64,000 bases of DNA from Escallonia rubra (GCA_033065855.1 JAVXUO010002452.1:162501-226500); one strand, 5' to 3'; positions 24,685 through 36,787 are shown, counted from the stretch's first letter. Translations and numbers: made by a program. Notes: generated by a model from the sequence alone, not told the origin.

Positions 24685-25504
24685 GAGGTAACTTTACAGT
24701 GCTTTCTAGTTTAGGCTAGAAAGAAAACTCTAGAATATCACCCATCAACGCAACCAAAGTTTGGTCAATAGATAAAACTTACAAAAAAAAGTTGTTCAAA
24801 TTCATTTCATTCCATTTGTGTCAAAGACCAAAGGTAAGGTCACCTCCTATAGGGAAAAGTCAGAACTATGTGGTTTTGATTCCGGTTTGTCCGACTGGAT
24901 AAATAGGCCATTTGACCCTGCGTTGGGTGGATCCATTGCATGTTTATGTGCATATATGTGATATATGTTAAAGGCCAAAAAATCAATACAACAAAGTAGA
25001 GATTATTATGGTATAACAGGTATCTAGCACCTTCCGATTGTATAACTTAGTCCATGAACTTACCATCCCCGTTTCCAATAGATTAGGAATCTAGTAGGGC
25101 ATTTAGAGTCTTTAAGCATTTTTCTTCTTTATCCTTTTGTTTTCTTTAGAACGATAAAATAAGATGTTGGCTCGAGTCAAGAACTTTTCGTGGGTCTGGA
25201 TTTGAATTTTTCCAAAGCAGTTCGTTACAATACGGTTAATCGTAATTCTTGTATTTAAGAAAGTAAATTTCACTGCCTTTAAATAACTCGTAGTCTGCCA
25301 TTTGGAGTTAATGTTTCAAGATTGAACCAAAAACCCAGCATTAGTCCAGCGAAACCACATCGCCTAACAAGATGAGAAAAATAAGGTCCTTAAATATTCG
25401 AAAGTGTTTAAGCTTCACTTTTTGTCTTTTCAACGAGATTCTTTGTCATTACTGGATACATAACTGCCATTGTATACTCACCATAGTATATAAACCGGAG
25501 CTAA
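24681..25504. other. LTR-like continuation and AT-rich spacer
   Basis: The first part continues the LTR-like sequence interrupted by the hAT. Bases about 25,245-25,375 are a relative of the 21,247-21,450 duplication unit. No gene is seen. Confidence 0.5.
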
Positions 25505-27297
25505 CACTACAACAAAAAGATCATTTAGCGACGGAATTTTAGCGACGGACAGAATTCCGTCGCTAAAGGCTCTTTTAGCGACGGAATAGTCCTTCGATAA
25601 AAGTCCGTCGCTAAATATCTTTACCGACAGAGGAACCCGTCGGTAAATAGATTTAGCGACAGACTTTTACCTACGGACTATTAGCGACGGATTTTCCGTT
25701 GCTAATTCTCATTTTTTTAATTTTTGAACGAATTTTTTGGCTCAGAAAATGTTTTTTCCCGATTTTTTAATAACTTTTAGCGACGGATTTGTAGCGACGG
25801 ATTTTTACCGTCGCTAAAAGTCATTAAAATTAGAGAAACCCTACCCTTCTTTATGTTCTCCCCGCCGCTCACTCGTCCCCCTCGTCTGTCTCTCTCTCTG
25901 CCTCTCTCTCTCTCACCCTTCCAGCTTCGAAGCCCACCTCCGCCGCCCCCCTCCCACCTCCCATGGCACCCATCTCCAAAGCCACCCACCCCTCCCCCTG
26001 CTGCCGTCGTTAGAGGTGGAACCACACTGGATCTCTACGACTTCAGAACCCACGCACGACGCAAGACGCACTCTCGCCTCTTTCTCTGGTCTCTGCAACT
26101 TGCGATTCTCACTATCTCTCTCGAGTCTAGACTCCGGACTCCACCGGCCGGCGGCGGCGACCATACCTCAGCCCTATATCTCGAGTCTCGCCGACGGTAA
26201 GTGCTCATCTCCTCCTTAATCTCGTTCTATCTCTTTAATTTCTCCTCCTTCCATTGATGACTTTTCTATTCTTCAGTAGTTCAATTCTTGTTCTTTTTCT
26301 AGAATATATTTGTTAGATTTTCGTTTTCTTGTTCTTCTAATGGACTAATTGATTGTTAATTTGTTTTATATTAGGGTTTTAAAGTTTAGGGGTTTCAATT
26401 AGAGTATGGAATTAAGGGTGTTATATAAAATTACTTTAATTAGGGATTTAGAATTAGGTTTGACAAGCGAACAGTGACATGGTCTTTAGCACTGAGTATA
26501 GCTATTTTGGCCTGGCAAATTAATTGAACAGTCCTGCAAATTAATTGAAGTTGCCATTTTCTAAAGTGTTTCGATGAACTGTGGTTTTCTTCAAGAGGTT
26601 TGTTTATGCATATACTTTCGAGTTAATCTTTGTTTATGCATGTACTTTTTGGTTTAGGTTTTTGTTCCTTCTGCTCCTTGAATAACATTAAACTAAAAGA
26701 ACATCTTATATATGCAGATCGATGTGGATATTGGCTCATCATCAGTTGCAAGGAGTGTGATTGGAATTGTACTTAAATACGTAACAGAGAGATATTTTTC
26801 AGGCTTCGGAGCAAGGATCTTGATTTATATTTTTTTACTTTCAATGAAACTTGTTATTTTGTTTTTTTGGATTTGTACAATGTCATCTATTGTATTTAGT
26901 GAACATGTAATTTGTTGTATCGAGTATTAGTTGGTGGTGTTTATGATTTAAATTTTATTTGTATTGATAAAGGATGAATCTTAGTTTAAAGAGTTAAATT
27001 GTTGTTGGGTTGGTTGGTTAGGATTAATTGTTTGAAGTAGGTTTGAATTTATAAAAAAAACCAAAAAAAAGAAAAAAAAACCTTTTTTAGCTTTTTAGCG
27101 ACGGAATTCCGTCGCTAAAAGTCTTCTTACATATCAATAAACGTTTTAGAGACACATTTTTAACTAAACTAATGTTCCTAAAGACTTTGTAACGTACTTT
27201 TAGCGACAGAAAATTCGTCGCTAAAAGTTTTAGAAATATTTTCGAAAAAATTCAAAAATCAGTCAAAATATAGAAAATACCTTTAGCGACGGAATTT
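25505..27297. mobile_element. CACTA (En/Spm) element, left end intact, right end not found
   Basis: The left end is CACTACAACAAAAA at 25,505, preceded by TAA. Subterminal repeats TTTAGCGACGG in both orientations cluster at about 25,525-25,820 and again at 27,093-27,297, including a perfect 28-bp palindrome at 27,093-27,120 with arms TTTTAGCGACGGAA. This is the CACTA architecture. The matching right terminus TTGTTGTAGTG is not present near 27,300, so the right end is deleted or diverged. No TNP2 transposase is seen, so it is non-autonomous. Confidence 0.8.
25853..26950 (+). other. Transcript-like interior of the CACTA element (possible captured gene piece)
   Basis: A pyrimidine- and CCACC-rich leader (25,853-26,196) ends at a strong donor GACG/GTAAGT. 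After about 520 bases an acceptor TATGCAG (to 26,717) precedes a second exon-like segment that starts ATCGATGTGGATATTGG, followed by T-rich sequence. This is the composition of a dicot 5' UTR exon, intron and exon 2. I recognise no protein. It could be the leader of the element's own lost transposase gene or a captured host fragment. Confidence 0.45.
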
Positions 27298-28239
27298 CCA
27301 ATGTACTTTTTACCAAAGAAATTACCACAAAATATCAACAAAATTCACGCACCTTCCTCCCAGGAACAAGTCAATACGGGCAGCCAAAATATCACCTCCT
27401 CATTCTTGCCGTCAATGTCGCCAACCATGAAGATGGGTTTTTGTTTGGCCAGAGAGAAAGAGTGGTGTTAGTTTTAGGTAAAAGACGAGTGTTTGGATAC
27501 TAAAGAAGTACGTTTTGGACATGGCCAAAATAAAAAATAGAAACAACACGTTTGGGTGCATTCAATTGAATAGCTACACGATAAGAAAATGAAGTTCAAT
27601 TAAGTTTACAATCTTGCTTCTCGGTTTAAATTCTCTGAGACTTTCATTGGATTAAGAAAGCATAATTAAAAATCCAAACTTCACTGTTTGGATAAACATT
27701 AAATTTTAGAAATTAAGTTACATTAATTTGGTCAAAATATTAATTTTCTTTGTTGAATTTACGACTCCCACCGTAGAGGTGGCTGCCGCCAACAAACAGG
27801 CAGTAGTACAGTGGCGGCAACAACGGCTCAATTTTGGCATGACAACTGACAAGGGCCCTGAGAGAGGTCAGGCAGCAGCATCGGCATTCGGGGGTAGTCC
27901 AGTAGCAGTAAGCTGATGGCAGCCCGTGGGCCAAGTATTGCTCTTTCTTGGAATTATAGATTCTAGCCAGAGACATTTGCATGGAATTGATCTTATACAA
28001 TGTTGGCTCATTCCAATTATTAACAACCTTGATCAACAATTCTTGAATTGACCTAATCGAAAAATTATTTGTTAGTACACAATTTATGATGTTATACTAT
28101 AAACCTAATATCAACTACCCCACAACGTGCTCACTCCTCGACACAAACTGACGCAACCCAAAAGCGGGCTCTACACATAGCCAACCTAGTTAACAGGAAA
28201 CCCAACACATTCCTAGAGGCTCAACAATAACTCAAAATT
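27298..28239. other. No recognisable gene
   Basis: AT-rich sequence with short open frames on both strands at about 27,730-28,040. Neither gives a recognisable product. Confidence 0.5.
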
Positions 28240-28800
28240 GATATTAATTCTCACTAAACACATTTATTGCCTAAAATAATAAATGAAATGAAAAATATAA
28301 ATTTTTTAAAATGTAATAAAAATCAATAAATAGCCATAATTATTTCCAGCTGAAAATAAAGTCCCATAATTTTTGTAACAGCTTCAATATATATATATAG
28401 AAAATTTAAATCTAAATTTAAAAGGCATTAAAAGAATTTTAAAATTATTCATTTTGCCAAATTTAATGCAATGTGGTAACGATATCAAATCAACTCTAAA
28501 AAACATCAAACTTACTTATACCATAAAAACATTACTACCATTTTTCTAAAATTTATCGTGAAATCTAAAGACTCCAAACGAATTTTACAAATCTGAACTT
28601 ATAGAAAATATTAACAATACATACGATTTCAGAAAATTAGAAATTATGCTAGAAGTTCTAATATAGCCTAAGATACCTTTCTGTAAAATTTCACATGCTA
28701 ACATCATTGTGCATTATCCAATGTACGTGCCAAACTAACGCGAACCTGTGGTACACATGTACAAGCGCAGGGTACCATACAACCTGCTGTGACTCAATAC
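28050..28800 (-). mobile_element. Gypsy LTR fragment, relative of 42.06-42.75 kb
   Basis: About 28,240-28,740 aligns over roughly 480 bases with 42,190-42,740 in the same orientation. Shared landmarks include CCATAATT, AAAGACTCCAAA, GAATTTTACAAATCT and ATAGCCTAA/TTAGCCTAA. Because the 42-kb copy lies in the 3' LTR of the minus-strand chromovirus, this is probably a fragment or solo copy of a related LTR. Broken and old. Confidence 0.6.
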
Positions 28801-29300
28801 CCACTTCCCTTCTTCTTCTTCTCATTCTTTGTAACCCTCTCACAATACCACCACTTCTCCACACGTTGGACAGTCACAACACACACTCGCGCGCGCGTAG
28901 CTCTTAGAGACACACATATACGCATAACACACACTCATGCACCCAAGAAACACACCATACACACAATCATGCCCACAATACATGCATATATAAACACACA
29001 CACCCAAGATTTTACTATGTTTATCACTGGAGATTACAGACATTTGTCTCTCTCAACAAACTCTCTCAAAGAATGGCTCTTCTCTTATCCTTAAAACATA
29101 ATACAAGTCAACATATATATACTTAAAGATAAGTAGTGACTTTTTCTAAATAATCAATGTGGGACAAGACTTATATACTTAGGACTAGGTTGTAACCTTC
29201 TCTGAATAACCGATGTGGGATTCCCACACATTCCCGTTTTTTTTTAATCCAAGACACATTATCACACTTTCTGAGAATGGTTTGTTCCGCAACCTCACGA
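28801..29300. other. CA-rich tract and repeat scraps, no gene
   Basis: Bases about 28,870-29,010 are CA-rich low-complexity sequence including a (CG)n patch. About 29,125-29,235 holds two copies of an AATAAYC-ATGTGGGA motif, seen at the edges of many plant retroelements. Confidence 0.5.
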
Positions 29301-31260
29301 AATTTTTTGATACTTCCCATGATATGTGGAAACAGCTTGGTCCTCCTTGCTCAATCTCCTGAAGTGATTTTGAAGTTGGAGGTCCTATGATGTTTTAACT
29401 ACTAGCTTCGTCATCTTCATCTCCTTGATAAAAGGGTTAGATCTTCCACTTTAAGTACATAATTTTTGAAAGAAGTCTTAGTAAAATGCGTACTCATCCA
29501 AATGTTTCACCACACTAAGATGACCAGAACACCTGTTGCTCAAAAACTCTGCACCATCGACTTCCTATGATGATTTAACAACTAGCTTCGTCATCTTCAT
29601 CTCCTTGATAGAGGGTTAGATCTTCCACCTTGAGAATAGAATTTTTGAAAAAAGTCTTAGTAAAATGCATACTCATCCAAACGTTTCACTATACTAAGAT
29701 GACCAGAATATCTGTTGTTCAAAAACTCTACATCATCGACTCCCCTCTCTCAAATAAACTCAACTACGTTGAGTTTTAAAGCTTATCACAACTTGTATAG
29801 TTCATGATTAAGCTTTTCAAAATCTGTTGCAGTAGTCCATGTGCTTTCCGAAAGTGGTTTCTCCGGCCACTTCACCAAATTTTGATACTTACCATGACAT
29901 GTCGAAACAACTTGGTCCTATTAACTTGCTCAATCTCTTAAAGTGAATTTGAAGTTGAAGGTATTCTTATTTTTTTGCTTCGTCATCTTGATTTTCTTGA
30001 AAGAGGGTTAGATCTTACACGTTGAATATAGGATTGTTTGAAGGTTATTCTAGTAGATTAGCAATCTCATATCCAACATTTCACTATACCGGTATGTTCC
30101 GGCAGGAAAGCATTAATATGGTCGTAGTTGTACTATGAGCAAATCACCTTCCTTTATTTTGTAAAAGCCTCCTCTGCATGTCATCTACCCCCCATTGGTG
30201 TTGTTTGTTGCTAGTATCTATCCTCTTACGCACTCCTTCATGAATATGGTGGATGTGTTGCACAAAAGAATTACCATCTTCACCCACTCAAAAGGTTAAA
30301 GCCAATCCATGGGCTGCCACTGCCTAGGCTTCAACTTATACACAACTTCAAAAGGAGAACCTGCATTGAGATTCAAAAATTGTTCAATGCAAGGCAAAAT
30401 ATGGTCCGAAATTGCAACATGGTCACTAACACGACAACACAATAAGTTACCCAAGCTATATTTTGGTTAAGTACCTAGGATTATCTTCAAGGAGATAAAA
30501 GTATAAAATTCCAAAATTTGCATCATTTTGGTTTAGTACCTAGGAGTATCTTCAAGGAGATAAAATTATAAACTTCCAAAATTTGCATAACGAGAATAAC
30601 CATGATTAAACTCCTCAAAGCCAAGTGCAGTGACAAACATGTTTACCAAGAGAGAGGATTTTCTGCTACGAGTATCAGCCACTGCATTCTCTACTCCAGC
30701 TCAGTGCTTCAGTTTGAAGGTGTATTGCTGCCGCGCCTTGAACCTAGATGCTTTTGGAAATTAAAGTGCCTCGTGATCTAAATATATTAAATATTGACAG
30801 TGAATGAGATAATAATGTCAATGCCTAAGGGTTTGCACATGCATAAAATTCAACATTGCCAGGTTTCTGGCTGAAGTAGGCTACATTATGTCCTTACTGA
30901 CTAAAAGCAGCCCTGGTACCCACATGAGATGCGTCACAAGCCACCTCAAAGACTTTATCAAAATCTGATAAGTTTAGAATGGGGTGGCAACCATCTTGGA
31001 ATCGATCTCTTTGAATGCTTTGCTTGTCGTCTTTTTCCAAATGAAAGATTTTAAACATCCTATTATAAATGGCATAACAACTGTAGAATGCAGCCAGTCC
31101 GTGAAAACTTCACAATTCATGTATATTGCATCGAATAACATCCAATCACTTTAAACTTATTTGAATCAACTTCGAGATCTTTGGTTCAGACAACAAAGCC
31201 CAAGAAGACAACCCATCTACAGCCATTTACCAGTAGATACCTTCTTTAAAAACAAAAAAG
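29300..31260 (-). mobile_element. Ty3/Gypsy retrotransposon fossil
   Basis: Minus-strand scraps read as Gypsy pol. An RNase H piece with VACDASHVGTRA lies near 30,900-30,950, and an integrase C-terminal piece with FVQHIHHIHEGVR lies near 30,220-30,290. The order (RNase H to the right of integrase) fits a minus-strand element. It is heavily broken, with many breaks and no long frame, and is old. It contains the duplication at 29,384-29,743. Confidence 0.65.
29384..29743. repeat. Tandem duplication of about 180 bp within the Gypsy fossil
   Basis: Copies at 29,384-29,563 and 29,564-29,743 share CTAGCTTCGTCATCTTCATC, GGGTTAGATCTTCCAC and AAACTCT...CATCGACT at the same spacing, with moderate divergence. 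A third, weaker relative is at about 29,975-30,090. Confidence 0.88.
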
Positions 31261-32199
31261 CAATGCGTCAGACTATCTGCACACTATAATTAAATGACCA
31301 AAACAACCTTTTTCCTTCCTTTCTAAAAAATGTAACAAGAACCACGTAAAGGAACAGAAACGTTGGTACGCGTGTCTTGTGCGCTGATGGAGCTCTGAGG
31401 TCATCAGAGAAATACGTTTTTAATTGTTCTTGTTATTTCCTTTTATTCCTTAGAGATTTACCCGAAGTTGTCGAATCAAATATCAAGCCCCTAATAGCTG
31501 AAATCCAAAATTCTAGATCTTCTGCAGAATCAACTCAACCCTGTAAAGGGTCTTAACCCAAGCATAAATTATTCAATGGAAGCCAACTAATCCCCGTAAA
31601 ACCTTACATATACCACATCCACTCTAGATCCCACCAACCACCAGACATTAGCCTGTTGCCGAATTCCGCCGACGACACGATTTACAGACAATGGCTGCAT
31701 CGACATAGAACCAATTGGCATATTCACCTCTAGGAACAAGCAAAAAATATAGAATTCTCCTGACAAATCTAACTTTTGGTTCGGCATTTATGATATGGAT
31801 CATGTGGATTGTAGATGCAGGCAGGGGTTGGACTGTTATTACTCTTGTGGGAGAGGTGGAGTGATGGTAGAGCGGTGATAGGGCTGCTGGTGGTCGATCT
31901 CTAACTTTGAAGAGCCAAGGGTAGAGGCGAAGGGGCTCTAACCGAGTTATGATAGAAAACGAGTTTGGGCACTTTAGCGCGGCGCTAGAGTATGTAGTGG
32001 TCGCCGCAGTAGAGAGGGGTGTGAAAGTGGTGGTGGGTGATGTTAATATGGTGGTAGCGGGTCTAGCCATGATTATGCTTGTTGCGGTACTGGTGTTGAC
32101 TTCGATCTGCTGGTGGAGATGATATGCGATATCGTCAGTGTTTATGTAAGTGGTGGTGGGTCTTTAGTAATTGTGATCATGATCGATGGGTCGTGATGA

Positions 32200-32246
<47 letters not shown>

Positions 32247-32713
32247 AATATGTGGGAGATAGGGGATAACAAAAGGAGAGAAGAGAGGATTGCTGCCTTT
32301 CTAGATCTTGATGGTGTAGACTCTGCTGAATTAAGTTATTTTCAGATTCAGATGAAGAATATCCACGCAAGAACCTGCATAAGATGACATTCAACTCCCG
32401 TCTTTCAATCATGCAAGACCCTAAGATGGACATGTCACAATTCAAGAAACAAAGTATAGACTATAGTTCTATTGAGGATGGAAATAAATTAAGTAGGACA
32501 TAAATTTTCTAAATCTTCACCTAGATTTCAATGGCCAGAAAATATAATGACCATCACAACTAATTGGCATTACATCTTCATATTGTAGACTTCCAAGTAA
32601 TCATAGAATGCCCTAGTTAGATGGAAAATGAGGAAAACCACGTCAATGTTCAATACACAAACTGCATTCAGATATTCTAATATAGGGGAAAAGCCAGATT
32701 TCAATACTCATAT
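31261..32713. other. No recognisable gene; TG/GA microsatellite
   Basis: A (TG)n(GA)n tract lies at about 32,199-32,244. The minus-strand frame at 31,648-32,070 (140 codons) is Thr/Ser/Pro-rich at the start and has no domain I recognise, so I do not call it a gene. Confidence 0.5.
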
Positions 32714-32914
32714 GGGTGTTTGATTACTCAGTTTTTATTTTGAGTTATTTTCTTTTAGATGTTTGATTACCCAGTTTTTATTTTGAATTTTTTCTTTAGT
32801 GATGGTTTGCGGTGGCCGTAGTGGGGCGTGGCGGTGGGTAGTGGCGGTCGCCGGTGGCAGGCGGTGGTCACTAAAGGGCTGCGATGGCCGGTGGCTGTGG
32901 CGGTGAGAGGGTGG

Positions 32915-34231
32915 TGTAGGTCCCTAAATACACCTAGAGGGGGGTGAATAGGTGTTTTACAACTTAGAGTAAGAATTTAAAAATTAAGATTACAACGTAA
33001 AGACGGATATAACAGTAATAAGTTTAACAAAGAGATTTATACTGGTTCGGCCCCACCAGCCTATGTCCAGTCCTCGAGCACTCCACACAAGGGAGACCTA
33101 CTCGAGCCTTTCACTAAACCAACTAGCTTCGGGTGCTAGCTCAAACCTCAGTACAATATCCGAAACCCTTCCAAGGTTTCCAACAGATTACAAATGAAAA
33201 GAGATTACAATTTGAATACAATAAACATGCTCCTTCTTGAGCAGATAGTACAATGAAAGTTTTAAAGCTAAGCCTTCTTAGGTGGGAAGATCTATATTCT
33301 TTCAAGAACAAAACTAAGAAGCTTACACAGAACTTTCTCAAAGGTAAACTCACTCAAAAGATAATTGATAAGAATAAGAGATTGAGATGAGAGAGAGTTT
33401 TTCAGAGTAGAAATTTGCGCGAGAGAAAAATGTGATAAATGCTCTAACAGATTCCCTATTTATACAGGAAGGAAATAGAGGACCGTTAGGTAGAAAAACC
33501 AAACAAGAAGGATTCGACTAAAACGTCTTGGCTTCGACTGAAAGTCTTGACTTCGACTGAAAGTCTTGCCTTCGACTGAAAGTCTTGCCTTCGACTAAAA
33601 CATTTGACTTCGACTGAAAGACTTGACTTCGACTAAAACCTTTTGGCTTCGACTAAAACGTCTTGGCTTCGACTGAAACGTCTTGGCTTTGACTAAAAGT
33701 CTTGCCTTCGACTAAAATATTTGGCTTCGACCGAAAGACTTGACTTCGACTAAAACATTTTGCTTCGACTGAAAAACTTGACTTCGACTAAAACATTTGG
33801 CTTCGACTGAAACACTTGACTTCGACTGAAAGTCATAGCTTCGACCGAAGGTCTTAGCTTCGACTGAAGGTCTTAGCTTCGACTAAAACATTTTGGTTTC
33901 GAGTCAAAAACTTGACTTCGACTAAAAATCTTGGTTTCGTTCTTTACTAGAATTTCTGTCAGATCCTTTAAGAAAGGCTTTAAAGAAAAAACTAATCAAG
34001 AAAAAGTATACTTCAAGATCTTGCATCTTTATCTGTAGTCCAAAGCTTGAGTCCAAACAAGTCCAAAGTCTTTGTCATCCATGTCAAGGTCGTGCAAAGT
34101 CTCTGTCATCCATGTCAAGATTATGTCTTTGTTTGATTAAGATAAAGCCTGAAATGTTTTAACTTTAATAATATTGTTAGATTAATGTTAGATAAGATAA
34201 GTCTGAAATCATCAAAATCAACAAGTCAACA
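32915..34231 (+). mobile_element. Solo-LTR-like unit, 1.3 kb, TG...CA ends
   Basis: The unit starts TGTAGGTCCC and ends GTCAACA, with near-identical 5-bp flanks GGTGG and GGAGG. Its left part has the widespread plant-repeat motif CACCTAGAGGGGGGTGAATA. No coding sequence is present. It contains the minisatellite at 33,512-33,945. It is best explained as a solo LTR or a small non-coding retroelement. Confidence 0.55.
33512..33945. repeat. 19-20 bp minisatellite, about 22 units
   Basis: The unit is CTTCGACTGAAAGTCTTGA and variants (CTAAAACGTCTTGG, CTAAAACATTTGG). The constant core is TTCGACT. Units abut without spacers, so it is a tandem repeat and not a CRISPR array. Confidence 0.95.
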
Positions 34232-34433
34232 GGAGGTGGTGGTCTCAAAATAAAAACCAAAACTAAAAACCCAAAACTCCTAAATGAGAGTTTTCAAAAA
34301 CAACCATGGTTTAAAAACTGGTTTTCAAAACTGAAGGGAAAAAAAATGAAAACTGTATGCCAAACACATTTTTTTTCTCCAGTTTATAAAACTAGGAAAA
34401 AAATTGAAAACGAAAAGGAAATCAAACAGAGCC

Positions 34434-35095
34434 TAAGAATAAGTGATAGAGTTTGACTTATTAAATGAGCTAGAATAAGCACACACTCTTCTCAAGCATA
34501 AGTCAAATGAGTCTAAACTCAGTACAATGAAGCTCGAGTTGGGGAGGTGTGGCAAATATTTCATAAATGGGCCGAGGAAATTGCCTTGAGTTGTTTTTAG
34601 TCCTTTATGGGCCCTACAATTTTGTATCAGAAAACTTTGTTCTTGTTTTTTTTTTTAATTTTCTTTTTGGTCATGATCGAGGCTGCCACGAGAAAACACA
34701 TATCATGGTTCCGATCTCTTGGCATTATATTCTCAATGACAGAATCCCTAGTAGTAACACTGAATAACCTCACGAGATGGAGACACCAGTATTCAATTTG
34801 CGTTGTGAAGCAAAGAAGCGACGTCGTGCTTGTACCAATTTATAATTTCAATTTTATTCGATTCGTAAGCTTTTGTAGATTTATTAGTCGGCTCCAATGT
34901 ATATAATCCCTCCATCCTATTGAGCTTTTTCCTATGGCCTTTCTCAAATTCTTAATATATATCTTTGTACATGTAAAATTTGGATTCATTATTTTAACAT
35001 AATTTAAATTGTCAAATGACACTTGTATCAAACTACTACTATTGCTACCTAAGTTTAATTTGATACTTACATATTACTATATCCATACCAGAAAA
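34434..35095. other. No recognisable gene
   Basis: AT-rich sequence with overlapping short frames at 34,567-34,906 that carry a hydrophobic Phe/Leu run but no recognisable domain. Confidence 0.5.
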
Positions 35096-35214
35096 TCTAT
35101 TATATATGTAGTAAAGCGGTAGCTGAGAGAATATTGTCCATTCGTTACTTGGGTGGACACTCTCTTAACTCACCATGTGTACTTTTCTATTTTGACTTTT
35201 TGGAATCATCTTGA
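35096..35214 (+). mobile_element. Helitron-like 5' end, truncated, plus orientation
   Basis: TCTATTATATATGTAGTAAA follows an A, the expected Helitron 5' context. About 75 bp (35,121-35,195) recur as the inverse complement at 35,957-36,031. The next feature starts directly at its right edge, so this copy has no 3' end of its own. Confidence 0.5.
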
Positions 35215-36083
35215 CTAGTTTTGATCTCGTGCGTTGTACACGGGAACAACTATAAAAATATGCACACGAGATAACTATCAAAATACTTATCGAGAGATCT
35301 TGTATTGTATTTGTATGCTTAATAATAATTACAAAATTGGTAGTGACAATAAGATAATCAAAAATTTATTTTTACCTTTTTAAAGGAGTTCTTCCACCAA
35401 TTTTTATCGTTAGAAATGAACTTGACTAATAATTATTCGCTTTTAGTGACAAATGAAGATGAAAAATAGTGTATGAAATAATAGAAATAGTTTACCCTAA
35501 GTAATAGCAATTACAGTGATATAATATTAACAATAATAACCCGTGTGTTGATGTTGTATTACTCAAGACCACTAAGAAAAGAATAACAGTACATAATAAA
35601 TGATTTAAAAATATGGGAGCATAAATTATATATAAAACTTGCAATTAAACAAAAGGAAGGAGATTAGGGTAGTTGAAAAGAAAAAACTGATGTAGAATAT
35701 TGTGTTTCCCTAAACAATAAAAAATAATTTTAAGATTAAAAAGGAATATATAGACAATTACTTTGGTCAAAATATAGGAATTAATGGAATTGTAAATATA
35801 TAAATAAATTTTTGAGTGGACATGTTGACATAGAAGTTAAAATCTATATAATGGGTTGAATTTCAAATGGAAAGAAGGAATCCAAATCAGAAAGAGATAA
35901 AGAATGAATCTAAATCATTATTACAAAGATAAGTAAATTTAAAATATTTCAACAATTTAAAATAGAAAAATTCATATGTCGAACTAAGAGAGTGTCCAAA
36001 TAAGCGATAACTAGACAACATTCTCTCAACTTCGACTTTCACTCACACGTGCGCGCGCGCACATACACACACACATAATTAGA
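35215..36083 (-). mobile_element. Small non-autonomous Helitron, minus orientation
   Basis: On the minus strand the 3' end at 35,215 has a stem CCCGTG/CTCGTG-type hairpin (35,226-35,244), then ATCAAAA and CTAG followed by T. The 5' end is marked by the family's GAGAGAATGTTGTC sequence (to 36,027). A TC preceded by A at about 36,083 would complete it, although a (GT)(GC) microsatellite at about 36,050-36,076 has altered this end. There is no Rep/helicase coding, so it is non-autonomous. Confidence 0.55.
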
Positions 36084-36778
36084 TTTACTCACCTTTGTAA
36101 TAATAATTTGGATTCTTTTTTCTCTCTCCCTCTCTCCTATTCAATTTGATTAAAAAAAATTTTGCCATTTAAAATTTAACCAATTAAACAGATTTTATAA
36201 TTCTCTCTCTTCTACATTAACATGTTCCACTTAAAAATTCTATTTATATTTTTGTAATTCCATTAATTCCTAAGATTTTGCCAAAACTAATATTCTATAT
36301 ATTCCCTTCAATCTTAAACCTAATCCATTGTTTAGAGAAGCTTAATATTCTCCATTAGTTTTTCTCTCTAACTAACAAAATCTCCTTCCTTTTATTTTAT
36401 TACAGGTTTATAAATACAGTCTACTCTCCCGTTTCACTTGCCATCATTCTTTTATAATACAAATTTCTGTCGGCTTTAAATAATACAAATTCCAACCTAC
36501 GGTTTATATTATTACTATTAATTATAGGAGATTATTCTATCATTTCACGTACTATTTTTTTTTATTACTAAAAATTAAAAATTACAGAATATTATTCAAG
36601 TTTATTTTTTATGATAAAATTATTGCTTCCCTCTATAATGTACGAGATCAATACAAACGTGTAATTTCCTGACACTTCAACCCAGAATAACCCGCCCAGT
36701 TTCACTTCCCCCTTTCCCCACATCTAAACCCAAAAACCCCTCACTCAATATTTCAACCAAAACCCAGAGCTCCCGCAG
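36084..36778. other. Upstream region of the mitochondrial EF-G gene
   Basis: AT-rich intergenic sequence grading into CCC/AACCC-rich presumed 5' UTR from about 36,680. No other gene is seen. Confidence 0.55.
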
Positions 36779-36787
36779 TTAGGGTTT
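36779..36787 (-). promoter_or_regulatory. Telo-box (AAACCCTAA) upstream of EF-G exon 1
   Basis: TTAGGGTTT, the reverse of the telo-box, lies 99 bases before the ATG. Telo-boxes are known to be enriched near the transcription starts of plant translation-machinery genes, so its place here is consistent with that regulation. Only the motif and position are seen. Confidence 0.5.

Larger units (their letters stand above)
32714..34433. mobile_element. MITE-like outer unit hosting a nested LTR-like insertion
   Basis: The outer sequence begins GGGTGTTTGATTAC (32,714) and ends AATCAAACAGAGCC (34,433). The ends share an inverted TGTTTGATT core. Flanks of the nested unit are both GGTGG-rich and read as continuous host sequence. 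Without the inner unit it would be about 400 bp. Its superfamily is uncertain (hAT-like). Confidence 0.45.

Noticed and set aside
31648-32070. 140-codon minus frame
   Set aside because: Composition is biased to Thr/Ser/Pro with no family match that I recognise.
33512-33945. Possible CRISPR-like array
   Set aside because: Units abut directly with no unique spacers, and the DNA is eukaryotic. It is a minisatellite.
35121-36031. TIR transposon (MULE-like) with 75-bp inverted repeats
   Set aside because: No flanking target duplication is visible, and a Helitron 3' end sits just inside the left arm, so opposite Helitron copies explain it better.
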